Positions 8,401 through 16,729 of a stretch of 26,099 bases of DNA are shown here, one piece after another. The DNA comes from a virus. Each line of letters starts with the position of its first letter. Position 1 is the stretch's first letter. The translations under genes and the position numbers were made by a program. Under the pieces are notes generated by a model that saw only the letters and a list, made by a program, of their open reading frames with translations, searched no databases and was not told where the DNA came from. The stretch is from the IMG/VR virus record IMGVR_UViG_3300015367_000021, positions 1 to 26,099 of that record, one strand, 5' to 3'.

Positions 8401-10712
8401 ATGTGTTTAGCCATTTCTGGAGTGCTCGTGTTGGCTATAGGAACACCACTGCTTGTTTGTACTGAATAACTATCTTCTCCAGTCTTAACTGTTTTAATTC
8501 CATCGGGTTGTCCTAATGGCTCAGCAATCATGTGACTATGCAATAAGTCTTCACCAGCCCATGGTCCGTTTAATAAACCATATTTGCGAGCGTGCTTCAT
8601 TGCATCTTCTCTATTATAAAACGTACCCTCCTCATCTTCAAAGCCTTCTCTTATGCGATAGCCTTTGCCTTGAAAAATAATCCTTTGTCTTTCCGAAAAA
8701 TCAGTAGGTACAACGCCAATCTCTTTTGCTGGTGTAGCAGGAGTTTTTCCTGATCCTTCCACTTGCACAGGTTTCCCCCCATCTGATGGCGCTATAGTAA
8801 AATTACCTTCATTATCACGATAAAGAATTCCTTCCCATTCTAAGTATTTAACTTTTTCACCAACTAAATCACCTATATGAAAATCCATTGATGAATAAGC
8901 ATCGTCGTGCGTTGCTCCACGAAATGACCTACCATCGCCAATGCGAACGATTGCATTCTTTAAAGGAGCTACTGGTTGAGTTCTTTGGTTTAATTCATGT
9001 ACGGCAGTTTTCTGTCCTTCATCAAATTTCTTTTCTTCTTGGAATGCTTGTTGGAATATTTGTTGTTTAGCTTCCGTGTTAGGAGCTTCTCTTATTTCTA
9101 CTATCTTTTCATTGGGTATACCAACAGCCTTCATGCTGAGTTCGTCAGCCATTAAAGTCTTAGCATACGCAGAATGAAACTTACCCATTCCCAAACCAAG
9201 GATCATATATGCGCCTAGACCCATTGCTGTATTGGGTCCCGCTTCTACTAAAGGTTTTGTAAACTCTTCCTGCCAGTTAGGAGCCTTTAGATTAGTCCTT
9301 AGTTCTTCGGGTAAGGCATGATCTATCATTGCCATTACTTGCTGTGAAAAAGGTTTAGCAACTAACTGTCCTGCTGTAATGCCGCCAAACTCAGCTCCAC
9401 GAATAACTGTTTCTTTAGCTAAGGCTTTAGCTATTTGCGATGTTCCAATTTTACTTAGGTTAGCAAATGAACTTTCAGCAGATGGTGCTAAATTTCTAAA
9501 TAACTTACCAATGTAGTACTGAGAACCAGTTTGTATTAAAGAGGATGTTGCAGCTATGCCAACAGATTCTGCACCCGTAATACCCTGGTCTTTCAGTTCA
9601 GTCTTAATATTACCATAGTTACTTACTGCTAATACTCCAAGACCCGCACCAGTGTAAGATGCTATAATGACTGGTAATTGATTAGTTGTTGAAAGCATAA
9701 ACTTGCTTACAACATTACCGCCTTCTATTGGATCTATAGTACCATTTACTAATTGGTCTAAACGTCTTTGTACATCAAATTTCTTTTGGGATTGTTCTGG
9801 TAAAGCATCAGAAAAAGAACCCATTAAACCAGTGGCAAATTGACCTATACCACGATTAAGTTCCTCTCCAGCAGCTAAACCAAATGGACGTTCTTTAAGG
9901 GTTGTTTTGCCTGCTTTTTGAGAAGCTAATGCTGTAGCTATCTCTCTATCTTCGGGACTCAAATCAATCAATGCTTGTACAGCTTGATCTTTGTAAGATT
10001 CTAAATCTGATCTTTCTTGTATTGGTAAACCACCAAGTGTTTCTCCAGCGACGCTAGCTCCCTTGCTATTCTTAGCTCTTACTGCTTCAAGATATTTACT
10101 TAAAGTGTCTACTGAACTTGTAAGCGAGTGCCCTCGATTATCAATATAGTTTATAGCAGAATCTGCCGTAGCTTGAAGGAAATCATCATGCTTAGGATCG
10201 TACCCAGGCATGGTCTTATATTTCTCTCTGTTTTTTTGATAAGCCTGTCTTGATCCTTCTTTATTACCAGTAAGGTATCCTGTGTATATGTCGTTATATA
10301 TGCCAGCTACTAAATTTGAATGATCTTCGTACTTTTGAGAAAACTTACCCATTGCATCAAAGAACTTGTCACCTTCAACATCATCACCAAAACCCATAGC
10401 TTTAGCATACGAGCTTTGATAATAAGAAAGGTGTTGTGCTACATCCTCGCTATCTTTGTTTAATGCCGCACTAAGGTAGGATGTAGACAAAGTATCCTTT
10501 TCTGTGCCAGGTGTTAAAGTAGGAGCCTTCTTTGATAGTTTAGCCAATCCTTCTTGGCCTTTAAAATAAGGTAAAAAAGAAGTGCTATTAACACTTTCAT
10601 CTTTTTTAGAAAGTGTCGTATCACTAAAGTTCGGTGTATGCCAAAGATAAGATTCAGCAGTTTCTGGTGCTTGATTCTGTTCTTCGGTAGGACTTTGTAA
10701 TTGGTTGTCCAT
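5454..10712 (-). CDS. Large internal virion / DNA-ejection protein (T7 gp16-like)
   Basis: At 1752 aa this is the largest protein in the window. It sits last in the row gp13-like, gp14-like, gp15-like, giant protein, the same order as T7 genes 13-16. Such proteins travel in the capsid and form the trans-envelope ejection channel. The N-terminal 300 residues are helical and charged. Hydrophobic stretches lie at about 346-367 (LPVIIASYTGAGLGVLAV) and 494-511 (MGLGAYMILGLGMG). Residues 585-720 hold two small beta-like segments. The C-terminal third has a hydrophobic stretch near 1428-1450 (WYVSAPLLLNLMLW), typical of this class. I see no lytic transglycosylase catalytic region at the N-terminus, unlike T7 gp16. 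The start overlaps the previous stop (TAATG). The assignment rests mainly on size, order and composition. Confidence 0.75.
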   Translation of the reverse strand: MDNQLQSPTEEQNQAPETAESYLWHTPNFSDTTLSKKDESVNSTSFLPYFKGQEGLAKLSKKAPTLTPGTEKDTLSTSYLSAALNKDSEDVAQHLSYYQSSYAKAMGFGDDVEGDKFFDAMGKFSQKYEDHSNLVAGIYNDIYTGYLTGNKEGSRQAYQKNREKYKTMPGYDPKHDDFLQATADSAINYIDNRGHSLTSSVDTLSKYLEAVRAKNSKGASVAGETLGGLPIQERSDLESYKDQAVQALIDLSPEDREIATALASQKAGKTTLKERPFGLAAGEELNRGIGQFATGLMGSFSDALPEQSQKKFDVQRRLDQLVNGTIDPIEGGNVVSKFMLSTTNQLPVIIASYTGAGLGVLAVSNYGNIKTELKDQGITGAESVGIAATSSLIQTGSQYYIGKLFRNLAPSAESSFANLSKIGTSQIAKALAKETVIRGAEFGGITAGQLVAKPFSQQVMAMIDHALPEELRTNLKAPNWQEEFTKPLVEAGPNTAMGLGAYMILGLGMGKFHSAYAKTLMADELSMKAVGIPNEKIVEIREAPNTEAKQQIFQQAFQEEKKFDEGQKTAVHELNQRTQPVAPLKNAIVRIGDGRSFRGATHDDAYSSMDFHIGDLVGEKVKYLEWEGILYRDNEGNFTIAPSDGGKPVQVEGSGKTPATPAKEIGVVPTDFSERQRIIFQGKGYRIREGFEDEEGTFYNREDAMKHARKYGLLNGPWAGEDLLHSHMIAEPLGQPDGIKTVKTGEDSYSVQTSSGVPIANTSTPEMAKHIEEKIKVKDQENITKQIGNAVEQSSMPKEAARPMTLSERANKAQERLAKNIKTRGFAGGFDKESIEDAAIVTADLIHSGAIKAADASAKILEMFGEAAAPYADEIEKLAQGYAASEGKQMLQAATAQAKQSPEVNRFTGLWNTLSENVSDVAEFRHETSNAALPKMSAISSEITDAAVDHANSPTSRQILPLAAHYAVLGEKYNDAEFNERLGTFGVEDMQRGLKQHYLDEASKLDEKITNATDAEEKRNLKREQKGLVEDASKVTTFMSDEDYERESKDPEILLAVAKHKESVQKPAEEMHTSTGGKLGISGLKTGIYLNMKAVFGEDTDKVLLSGGSKAGNVTGSMKRGSVFSKERTGTGKEYLTDYKTLTQRMLSGNYESYTRNKLYDAVIKNGAGVISKTSPGEGYTALPVQGYPKGETLWVKDSVYPELRKVLNLDPKLQISGLSALAAKINKATLVSGVEGVYHTANLIRNVAQTVQGRGLLSDLATKNPFVSIPLAISKIYNKTRQLMDKDPELYDSIYQVSKSFGIRGNPFVDEQLNRLNPNKWETSKTGKLINTLDLAGRLVINDMYEDALKQGMILEDTPANRLEWLKKSGNYNERLQSNLQRMVKQTGISPFVTAGINKLQNGIDQMLLLSPRMKGLSDAGRRRMVASKVANAAFWYVSAPLLLNLMLWKDAFPNGVPAGAIKIGVDKQSKPIYIDPLQWTGMRTGMRATGVEAMIDGMRKGDSFSTTTTHIARDMAGEIIRPFTGVPADVASLALTGHTTYSLLNGRAPETGRPGTSFGNLLYGFTGVNPLASSAGKGFMEEPTAASLASKVGSGVLKAGEDIASAVTGVKKGPADTPITRTFQKAELFKEQLGIAKTEEQFGPSEFGNLKKYISEKDDSRAISEIRSLVAKERGANNEVKYAKIEQAVKRSYLKNFIGSRVDEAQFVKSLSPKEKVDYDKAMQIKMNDYVKAISLIERAKLRNVNTSLK

Positions 10713-12076
10713 TATTCTTGAACTTGACCAGTAATTAAACTTGTTAAATCTTTTGATTGTCTACCAGTTACAGATTTCTTTACCAAGCCATCTATGTGCT
10801 TAGTAATATCATCATAAGTCCATTCTGGATGTTTTGCGTGGTCTGCTTTAAATAAATCAAATATTTGCTGAAATCTTTTAATTGAATCTGGTGCTGGTCT
10901 ATTTGTAAGAACATCTCGATCACCTAATTTTCCAGTATTTAAATAGCTGTTTAAATAATCGTGAGCCTTTCCTTCTGTTTTTGTTTTTTCAGATTTTATA
11001 TCAGCAAATGTTTTATCTAAATCAAAAACAAATGGGGCATGTAGAGATCCGTATTGTGGAGTAGCTTTAAGGTCTGTTATAGCATCTTCTACTTGTCTGT
11101 CGTTCAATGCTGGATTGTTTGCTATTTCGTAAATTTTATCTCTTAAGAATTTAACAGTTGCTGCTTCTGCTTGTGTATCAACTTTGCCATTTTGCCATCT
11201 TAGATAATCTGATGCAGCACGTGGTCGTAAAAGTCCTTGCGATTCTAATGTCTTTACGTATTTATCATCGTAAGAAATGCCTGCGTTGTTGTGATCTTCT
11301 TGTAGCGTTCTAAGTTGATCAGTTTGGTTTTGTTTAATCCTAGTTCTAAACTGGCTTAACAAAGTTGTTTTTTCACCTTCTGGTACATCTAAACCAATTT
11401 TACCATCTTTGAAATCATTGTATGCTTTAATAACTGTTAATGGATCATCGTTATTAATACCGTTTTTAATTTCACTGCGACTAACATTTTGTTTCATTTC
11501 AATCATGTTAACATCCATCTCAGGCTGCGTCATTGCATTTTGATTTACTAATTGCCTATATGCAGCTTCGGCAACTGATATAGATGAACGATCACCTGTT
11601 ATTTCGATTCTTTTTCGTATAGCCGTTGCACTATTAATAGCATTTTTAATTTGTAAGCTATCTGCTGCCGCTTGAAATTCTGCTCCTATTTCGTGACCAC
11701 TCATCTCCATGTGGTAATTAATTGCTTGTTTGGCCTCAGGAGATGCGTTAGTTAAATTTTCATTTATTTGAGAAAAAGTACTATTCCTTACTTGTTCCCA
11801 TTGTTTGGGTATTTCATCTGGTGTATATTTACCAGTTGCTACTTCATGTCTAAAATTATCTGTTGCACTACGTAAGGTTAAAGATGCTTGGTTCTGTAGC
11901 GTTATATCTGTTATCTTTTGTTTCTTTTCTTCGTATGCGGATACGACATTTGCAGCAGTTTCAATGGCTTCACCAAATGCTGTGTTAGCTTGCAACCCAG
12001 CCCTTGGATCAATCTTTACGCCTAACTGCGGAGATTCTACAGCTTGTGTTCCTGGAATTGTAGGTATGTTAGCCAT
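10712..12076 (-). CDS. Internal virion protein (T7 gp15-like position)
   Basis: This 454-aa, mostly helical, Gln/Asn/Lys-rich protein lies between the gp14-like and the giant ejection-protein genes, where T7 has gene 15. Long amphipathic helices fill it, for example AFGEAIETAANVVSAYEEKK (about 34-53) and TLLSQFRTRIKQNQTDQLR in the middle. No enzyme motif, signal peptide or membrane segment is visible. In T7, gp15 joins gp14 and gp16 in the core stack and is ejected into the periplasm, and the same role is inferred here from order and character. The ATG follows the previous stop by 6 bases, with an AT-rich leader and no SD. Its stop overlaps the next start (TAATG), which suggests coupled synthesis of the two ejection proteins. 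Confidence 0.7.
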   Translation of the reverse strand: MANIPTIPGTQAVESPQLGVKIDPRAGLQANTAFGEAIETAANVVSAYEEKKQKITDITLQNQASLTLRSATDNFRHEVATGKYTPDEIPKQWEQVRNSTFSQINENLTNASPEAKQAINYHMEMSGHEIGAEFQAAADSLQIKNAINSATAIRKRIEITGDRSSISVAEAAYRQLVNQNAMTQPEMDVNMIEMKQNVSRSEIKNGINNDDPLTVIKAYNDFKDGKIGLDVPEGEKTTLLSQFRTRIKQNQTDQLRTLQEDHNNAGISYDDKYVKTLESQGLLRPRAASDYLRWQNGKVDTQAEAATVKFLRDKIYEIANNPALNDRQVEDAITDLKATPQYGSLHAPFVFDLDKTFADIKSEKTKTEGKAHDYLNSYLNTGKLGDRDVLTNRPAPDSIKRFQQIFDLFKADHAKHPEWTYDDITKHIDGLVKKSVTGRQSKDLTSLITGQVQE

Positions 12077-12082
12077 GATTAA

Positions 12083-12580
12083 TTATACGGTACTTGGACC
12101 ACCAGCACCTCCAGCAAATGCTGAAGCAAGACTTCCAACTCCTTTAAATATGTCAGCCATTTCTTCTAAATGATATGATTTAGCTTGTTGTTTGCCTTGT
12201 TGCACAGATTGTTGTGCCGCAGAATATCCAGCAGCTTCTTGCTGTTGAGCTGTAGTCCATTGTTGTTGGATGTTTTGTTCCATTCTAGCTGCCGTTGTAG
12301 CTTGAACCATCAACGCACTACCGCTGTCTGATAATATACCAGATGCTGCATATCCAGCTCTTTGACTAGAAAGGTATGAAGCATCAGAGATACGCTCTTT
12401 AGTTATGTTAGCCTGCGTATTCATAGCCTGCTGTTCAGCATTAGCTATATCTACTTTGGCGTTATAATCGGCAACTTTTGCCGCATAGGTAGCATTCTTG
12501 CTAGCTTCGTAGGCTTTTACGCCTGAGGCCGTTGCTGAGGCCACTGCTGCTACTGCTAATGGTATTGCTGGTAAAGCCAT
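12083..12580 (-). CDS. Internal virion protein (T7 gp14-like)
   Basis: The 165-aa product opens with MALPAIPLAVAAVASATASG, an Ala-rich hydrophobic helix. A long Ala/Gln coiled-coil-like region follows (about 28-150), including YAAKVADYNAKVDIANAEQQ and SGILSDSGSALMV, and it ends in a Gly/Ala tail. The layout (short hydrophobic N-terminus, AxYNAxV-type helix, SG-rich turn, Q-rich helix) is typical of gp14-like internal virion proteins of podoviruses, which are thought to build the outer-membrane part of the ejection channel. It lies between the GNAT-like gene and the gp15-like gene, as in T7. The start follows the GNAT-like stop by 2 bases, and no SD is visible. Confidence 0.8.
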   Translation of the reverse strand: MALPAIPLAVAAVASATASGVKAYEASKNATYAAKVADYNAKVDIANAEQQAMNTQANITKERISDASYLSSQRAGYAASGILSDSGSALMVQATTAARMEQNIQQQWTTAQQQEAAGYSAAQQSVQQGKQQAKSYHLEEMADIFKGVGSLASAFAGGAGGPSTV

Positions 12581-12582
12581 GA

Positions 12583-12984
12583 TTATAAGGTTTTTGAAAG
12601 AAGTATATGAGGGCTACTTACGTTATCAGTCCACCCGTTTCTTACCATAAAGCGATGCAATCCCGTATCCTTTGCCACAAATGACAGGATGCAGGGTATC
12701 TGCTCGTCCTTAGCGTTGGCCTCAAAGAAGCCTATAATGTGGTCTATAGCCTCTGTTGTGGTGGGACCCATAGCAACGCCAGGGTTGGTGGTTATAAAGT
12801 CTATAACGGCAATTCTACCGCCTTGGTCAATGTAGCACCATCCAGCGGCTATTCCGCAGCCATGTTCTACTATTACGCCTAAAGACGGTAGGCAGGCTAA
12901 TGGTACAGGAGATAGCCCGCGTCTAGTCCACCATGAGCTAATCTCAGCGTAGTCCTTGTTTAAGTCTATAAGTCTTAAGTTCAA
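12583..12984 (-). CDS. GNAT-fold protein (T7 gp13-like position), TTG start
   Basis: The 133-aa product fits the GNAT acetyltransferase fold. A strand pair is at GCGIAAGWCYIDQGGRIAVI (about 43-62), followed by DFITTNPG in the place of the usual acceptor-strand and P-x-x-R region, a helix (TTTEAIDHIIGFFEANAKDE), and the C-terminal FMVRNGWTDNVSS that resembles the FYxxxGF ending of GNATs. The acetyl-CoA loop (R/QxxGxG/A) is not clear, so catalysis is doubtful. T7 gp13 at the same place is needed for internal-core assembly, and related podovirus proteins have this fold. The start is TTG at 12984: GGAGG lies 6 bases upstream, and the stop of the nozzle gene overlaps it (TTGA). No ATG nearby fits as well. 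Confidence 0.75.
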   Translation of the reverse strand: MNLRLIDLNKDYAEISSWWTRRGLSPVPLACLPSLGVIVEHGCGIAAGWCYIDQGGRIAVIDFITTNPGVAMGPTTTEAIDHIIGFFEANAKDEQIPCILSFVAKDTGLHRFMVRNGWTDNVSSPHILLSKTL

Positions 12985-15785
12985 GGTGCGCCTCCAATGT
13001 CTTGTTTGATGGTTACGCCTAAAACAGTCATAGGCAGGGGATCTGTGCCTTGAAGGGTAAACGTAGCATCCAGCTCGTATTGCGTTAGGCCGCCAACATC
13101 TAGCTCGAGGTCTAAAGGCTTGTCTGGGTAGAAAGGAGGTGGGTTGCCAGAGTTCTCTGTAATTGGATAGGATTGTATATCTACTATGTCACCTTGGCTA
13201 GTAGCCCATTGTCCGCCAATGGAGTTCACCACGCGTACATAAAGTTTACTGATAGCTCTTGTAAGACCTACCACTTCACCAGCTCGTTGATCTACGTCTA
13301 GGCGCATAGGCTGTAGATACCATTGAATAGGTAGACCTACCCATACACAATCACCTGTTTTTGGTACGTAGTTATCTAAGACGACATTGCCATAGTTATT
13401 ACAAGAAACGATACGGTAACTAATCATACCTGTACCAGATGCGGGAATTAAGGCCGCAGTTACAAAACGATTATACAAGCAAACAGGCAGGCCAGACAAA
13501 ACATTAGTTCCACCTGTAGTTGGGAAATACTGGGTAGCACAATCCGCAAAGCAGGCTTGGGTCAAATCTGGCTGACCAACATTGTAGTTCTGCCATGCTA
13601 TAGGATAGACGCGTTCTATTTGACAAGTTGTTGCGTTTGCTGGGTTTCTTAAAACACTCACCCACACCTCGTCATCTGCCCCATTAGCTCCGTATATTAC
13701 GGCTACAGAAATAAACTTATCGCCGTTGTCTTGACCCGTATCATGTCTAGCCCATGCAAACATCTCTTGCTCCAAGCTATACGTCATGCTTATGAGAGTT
13801 CCGTCTCCGCATACAGCCCAAAGGATAGATTGATTTTCGAACTCTTGCTGGTAGTCAAAATTCTTGATGCCCGAATTAGTAAGATGCTGAGAATAACTAA
13901 GTACATCTTGGGACATATACTTATTCGTAAATACCGAGAATAACATCTGCTGAAAGTTAGTTCCGCGTCTTTGAACATAGAATGCAGCATTACCAATGAT
14001 CTTTCCAGTTTGTCCTTGTATAGATCCATTAGCTGAATGTTCTACGGCTGTAATGGATGTAGGGCTAATAGCGGTGTTAGGCTGTCCTGAGCCTATGATC
14101 CACTCTGCCGCAGCTAGTCCTGCCATAAGATCCGTTTGAGCATTAAGCCAGTTGATAGGACCGCGGCTAGGTGCGTTTAAATCAAAAGCTAGGCCATACG
14201 TAGGCTGAGACTGATCTATTAGCGCAAAGTTTTCTATGTCGTTTGTTTGAGTAGCCCAAACGCGTTGTGGTTGATATGACGTTGAAGCATACCACATACG
14301 TTCCTGATAAACAGTTACGGCTTGCGGGTATCCTCTAACGTTAGACCATGCGCCTTCTGACCAAAATGTTGTAGGCGTTGTAGCATATAAAGCATGTCCA
14401 ACAACTGTAGCTGTAGCTGTGTAAAGAGTGCTTACGTCTGTAATCTTAACCAGTCCGTAAACGTATTGATTATTTGCTGTAAGGACAACGCGTGGCGGTG
14501 TGGAGCTGGCAACAGTTGCTGTACTCCCACCGATAAAGCTAAAAGTATATAAACCACCAGTAAGTTCTTGGCCTGAGATTGAGTAGTTTGCATCGTTCTT
14601 ACTTGTTAAGGTTACAATGTTTTGATAAGTGGTTCCGTTGTCATAGCTAACTTGGGCTGTAAAATTACCTGTCCAAGTGCCATAGGTTTGTATTTCCCAT
14701 GTGCCAATAACGTAAAGAGTAGTAGTTCCGCCATTCCAAGAACCACTACCAAAGTTGTAACTGCCAGAACTTATAGTTGCTGCATCAAATTCTATGTTAG
14801 ACGTAGGACGGTTGTACGCTAATTGCCAATAGGATCCAACATGACCAGATAGGAAAGTGTTTTGCTGTGTCCAATATCCAAGAGCTAAATCCTGACCAAA
14901 CGCACCACTGGAGTTCGATGTGTTAGATACAATACAATTATAAATGTAAGTATTAACTCCGTCTGGACTTCCACTTACCGTATTGCCTGGTACGTAAACT
15001 GTACTGTTAGCCCAAGCTGCATTAGGGTTGGCTGATAAAGTAATACTTCCAGATACAGCAGAAGCTGTTAAAGTCATATCTGTAGCATTCTCATCCAACA
15101 TTGCTGGCGTGAGAAACTGCACTTGCTGCATTACCCAGTTGGTATCCGAATAACGTGTTAGCTTCCAAACGGGATAGTTAGGATGAACTATATAAACAAC
15201 GTCGTTTATTTGTTCAAATTGTAAGCTAAATATATCAGCAGCCCAATAATTAGGAGCTGTAAAGTTATTGGCGTTGTACGGCGTAGGTACTTGAAAGGCA
15301 GTTTGCGATCTCCAGAAATTGTTACCAATGCTTGTCCCTGGACGATTGGTACTGCTAGCTAACACAGGACCATTAAAACAATAATAGGTTACTCCCGCAT
15401 AAACTACATAAGCTCCTATAGCGTACCATGTGCCGTTAGTGTACGCTGGTAGGGTAGACTGTACTGTCTGTATCTGTGTAGCTGTAGTGCCACCTGTGTA
15501 AAATCTTATACCATTCTGAAAGAACTCTAGTATGTAAGTTGTCCCAGGAGCGTATTGAAACTTAATTAGTCTTGAAAGCGGGGATGTAAAAGCACCACGA
15601 GTCTGTCCTCCTTGTGCTACGAATTGCGTACCAGGACGTCTTGTAGCTCCTCCCTGTTTCATAGGAACCATGTTCCTTAGCTTGCGTGCAGCCTTTCTAT
15701 AGTTAGGCAAATCAACGCGAGAGTCCAACGTAGGCGACCATTCGCCTGCTGTGAACGCAGAGAGAGTATTAAGCGTGTGTGGCAT
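12981..15785 (-). CDS. Tail nozzle / tail tubular protein B (T7 gp12-like)
   Basis: The 934-aa protein starts LNTLSAFTAGEWSPTLDSRV and has RKLRNMVPMKQGGATRRPGT (35-54), the hallmark opening of podovirus nozzle proteins that form the distal tail tube. A core of beta-propeller-like strands follows (for example QFEQINDVVYIVHPNYPVWK and FEQINDV-type repeats). Two segments, about residues 114-162 and 256-309, break the usual sequence and look like small aromatic carbohydrate-binding modules. Family members are often 700-850 aa, so these insertions may account for the extra length. The gene follows the adaptor gene with a TAATG overlap and precedes the GNAT-like gene with a TTGA overlap. Function as a structural tail protein is well supported; the module role is inference. 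Confidence 0.88.
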   Translation of the reverse strand: MPHTLNTLSAFTAGEWSPTLDSRVDLPNYRKAARKLRNMVPMKQGGATRRPGTQFVAQGGQTRGAFTSPLSRLIKFQYAPGTTYILEFFQNGIRFYTGGTTATQIQTVQSTLPAYTNGTWYAIGAYVVYAGVTYYCFNGPVLASSTNRPGTSIGNNFWRSQTAFQVPTPYNANNFTAPNYWAADIFSLQFEQINDVVYIVHPNYPVWKLTRYSDTNWVMQQVQFLTPAMLDENATDMTLTASAVSGSITLSANPNAAWANSTVYVPGNTVSGSPDGVNTYIYNCIVSNTSNSSGAFGQDLALGYWTQQNTFLSGHVGSYWQLAYNRPTSNIEFDAATISSGSYNFGSGSWNGGTTTLYVIGTWEIQTYGTWTGNFTAQVSYDNGTTYQNIVTLTSKNDANYSISGQELTGGLYTFSFIGGSTATVASSTPPRVVLTANNQYVYGLVKITDVSTLYTATATVVGHALYATTPTTFWSEGAWSNVRGYPQAVTVYQERMWYASTSYQPQRVWATQTNDIENFALIDQSQPTYGLAFDLNAPSRGPINWLNAQTDLMAGLAAAEWIIGSGQPNTAISPTSITAVEHSANGSIQGQTGKIIGNAAFYVQRRGTNFQQMLFSVFTNKYMSQDVLSYSQHLTNSGIKNFDYQQEFENQSILWAVCGDGTLISMTYSLEQEMFAWARHDTGQDNGDKFISVAVIYGANGADDEVWVSVLRNPANATTCQIERVYPIAWQNYNVGQPDLTQACFADCATQYFPTTGGTNVLSGLPVCLYNRFVTAALIPASGTGMISYRIVSCNNYGNVVLDNYVPKTGDCVWVGLPIQWYLQPMRLDVDQRAGEVVGLTRAISKLYVRVVNSIGGQWATSQGDIVDIQSYPITENSGNPPPFYPDKPLDLELDVGGLTQYELDATFTLQGTDPLPMTVLGVTIKQDIGGAP
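14859..15020 (-). repeat. Carbohydrate-binding-like module, nozzle copy 2
   Basis: Residues 256-309 of the nozzle protein read AAWANSTVYVPGNTV, then YIYNCIVSNTS, and end in ALGYWTQQN. The spacing of Trp/Tyr, Gly-N/A-x-V, Tyr-x-Cys and a closing Tyr-Trp matches copy 1 and the adaptor copy. The pattern recalls CBM5/12 (chitin-binding type 3) modules. Confidence 0.5.
15300..15446 (-). repeat. Carbohydrate-binding-like module, nozzle copy 1
   Basis: Residues 114-162 of the nozzle protein read AYTNGTWYAIGAYVVYAGVT, then YYCFNGPVLASS, and close with NNFWRSQ. The arrangement (W-Y-G-x-Y-V-x-Y-x-G-x-x-Y-x-C, 20-25 residues, then aromatic-Trp) is shared with two other segments in this window and resembles small CBM5/12-type modules. 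Confidence 0.5.
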
Positions 15786-16657
15786 TATCCGTTAGTGCTT
15801 CTCCAACGACTCCTGATGAATCGGGATTCGCTTACGATATTATACCGACGTAGCTTGTCTTCACCAGCATTTTTAGTACGGGCTTCAGAAAGAACTTGTT
15901 TGTATTCCTGTCTAAGACGTAACGAAAGAGTGGCATCATCTTTACGCAGATCCGTGGCTATAGTTGCCGCGAGCTTTAAAGTTAATGCGTCTGTAAAAAG
16001 TGCATCATACTTGGTAGTATCTTGCTGATATTGCACATACTTAATGTTAGCGTATGTCTGGTTGGTATAGAGAGCATTTTGAAATATCTCGTGGCTTGCC
16101 CCTTGGCTACCAGCTGTACCCCATGCTGTTGCTCCTCCGCCCCATACATTATTGTTATTAAGCTCTATAAGAGTGATAAAGTCACCAGGTAGGGCATAGG
16201 CATAAGCCCATTCACTTGCAGGCACTGTGTTGCCAGGAAGTGGTCCTAAATAGGATGCAGAGAATAGGTTGGTCTGAAACCAATAACCTTTTGTTAAATC
16301 TCCTGCGAAATTGGTAGATGCGACGTTAGCTATCAAACATTGATAAAGATAACCCGCATACGTTACGTAAGCATTAACAGCGTAGGACACACCTGGAGTC
16401 CATACCGTTGCTGTTGATGGGATGTCTGGATTGTTTGGATTGGTTGCCGTTGATGGAACAACAAGCTGTGGCAACGTAGCCAGAGCCTTTAAACAATTCC
16501 ACGGAGCTTCACGAGCCACTGAACCAAACGCTTCATTCCATGCAACATTACAAGCAATCGCATTAGCGTCTGTTTGGTTGTTTATAGATTGTATCTTCCG
16601 TTGCCCTAATTGCATTAGAGCCAGATTACAAATGTCTGTCTGCGAGAGTTGTTGCAT
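15785..16657 (-). CDS. Tail adaptor / tail tubular protein A (T7 gp11-like)
   Basis: The 290-aa protein begins MQQLSQTDICNLALMQLGQR, then KIQSINNQTDANAIACNVAW and REAPWNCLKAL (49-59). This is the typical N-terminal helical half of podovirus gp11-like adaptors: an N-A-L-x-x-L-G opening, a cluster of alanines, and an APW before a C-terminal beta and helix part. It joins the portal ring to the nozzle. Between the two halves (about 84-130) is an inserted module with GVSYAVNAYVTYAGYLYQCL and YWFQTN, like the two in the next gene. Family members are commonly about 190-220 aa, so the insertion explains the longer length. The gene is preceded by a 72-base gap and no SD is visible (leader CTTTTTTATAAC). 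It overlaps the nozzle start. Confidence 0.87.
   Translation of the reverse strand: MQQLSQTDICNLALMQLGQRKIQSINNQTDANAIACNVAWNEAFGSVAREAPWNCLKALATLPQLVVPSTATNPNNPDIPSTATVWTPGVSYAVNAYVTYAGYLYQCLIANVASTNFAGDLTKGYWFQTNLFSASYLGPLPGNTVPASEWAYAYALPGDFITLIELNNNNVWGGGATAWGTAGSQGASHEIFQNALYTNQTYANIKYVQYQQDTTKYDALFTDALTLKLAATIATDLRKDDATLSLRLRQEYKQVLSEARTKNAGEDKLRRYNIVSESRFIRSRWRSTNG
16268..16408 (-). repeat. Carbohydrate-binding-like module in the tail adaptor
   Basis: Residues 84-130 of the adaptor (GVSYAVNAYVTYAGYLYQCL, then GYWFQTN) share the aromatic/Gly/Cys spacing of the two nozzle-protein modules at 14859-15020 and 15300-15446. This is a third copy in a separate gene. Confidence 0.5.
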
Positions 16658-16729
16658 GTTATAAAAAAGTTAGGGCTACCACCAGCGTCCAACTCGCGGA
16701 TGATAGCCCATATACTCTATGACGCCGAA
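16658..16729 (-). other. 72-base gap with an 11-codon ORF
   Basis: Between the decoration-like gene and the tail adaptor, the minus strand holds an 11-codon frame (16668-16703) reading MGYHPRVGRWW and ending in TAG. It has no SD. It may be only chance, or a leader peptide; no other signal is seen. Confidence 0.3.

Noticed and set aside
11805-12173. Plus-strand frame of 122 codons
   Set aside because: It lies opposite the gp15-like and gp14-like genes, crosses their junction, and has no SD or recognisable domain.
13790-14029. Minus-strand frame of 79 codons
   Set aside because: It is an alternative frame inside the nozzle gene with no start signals of its own.
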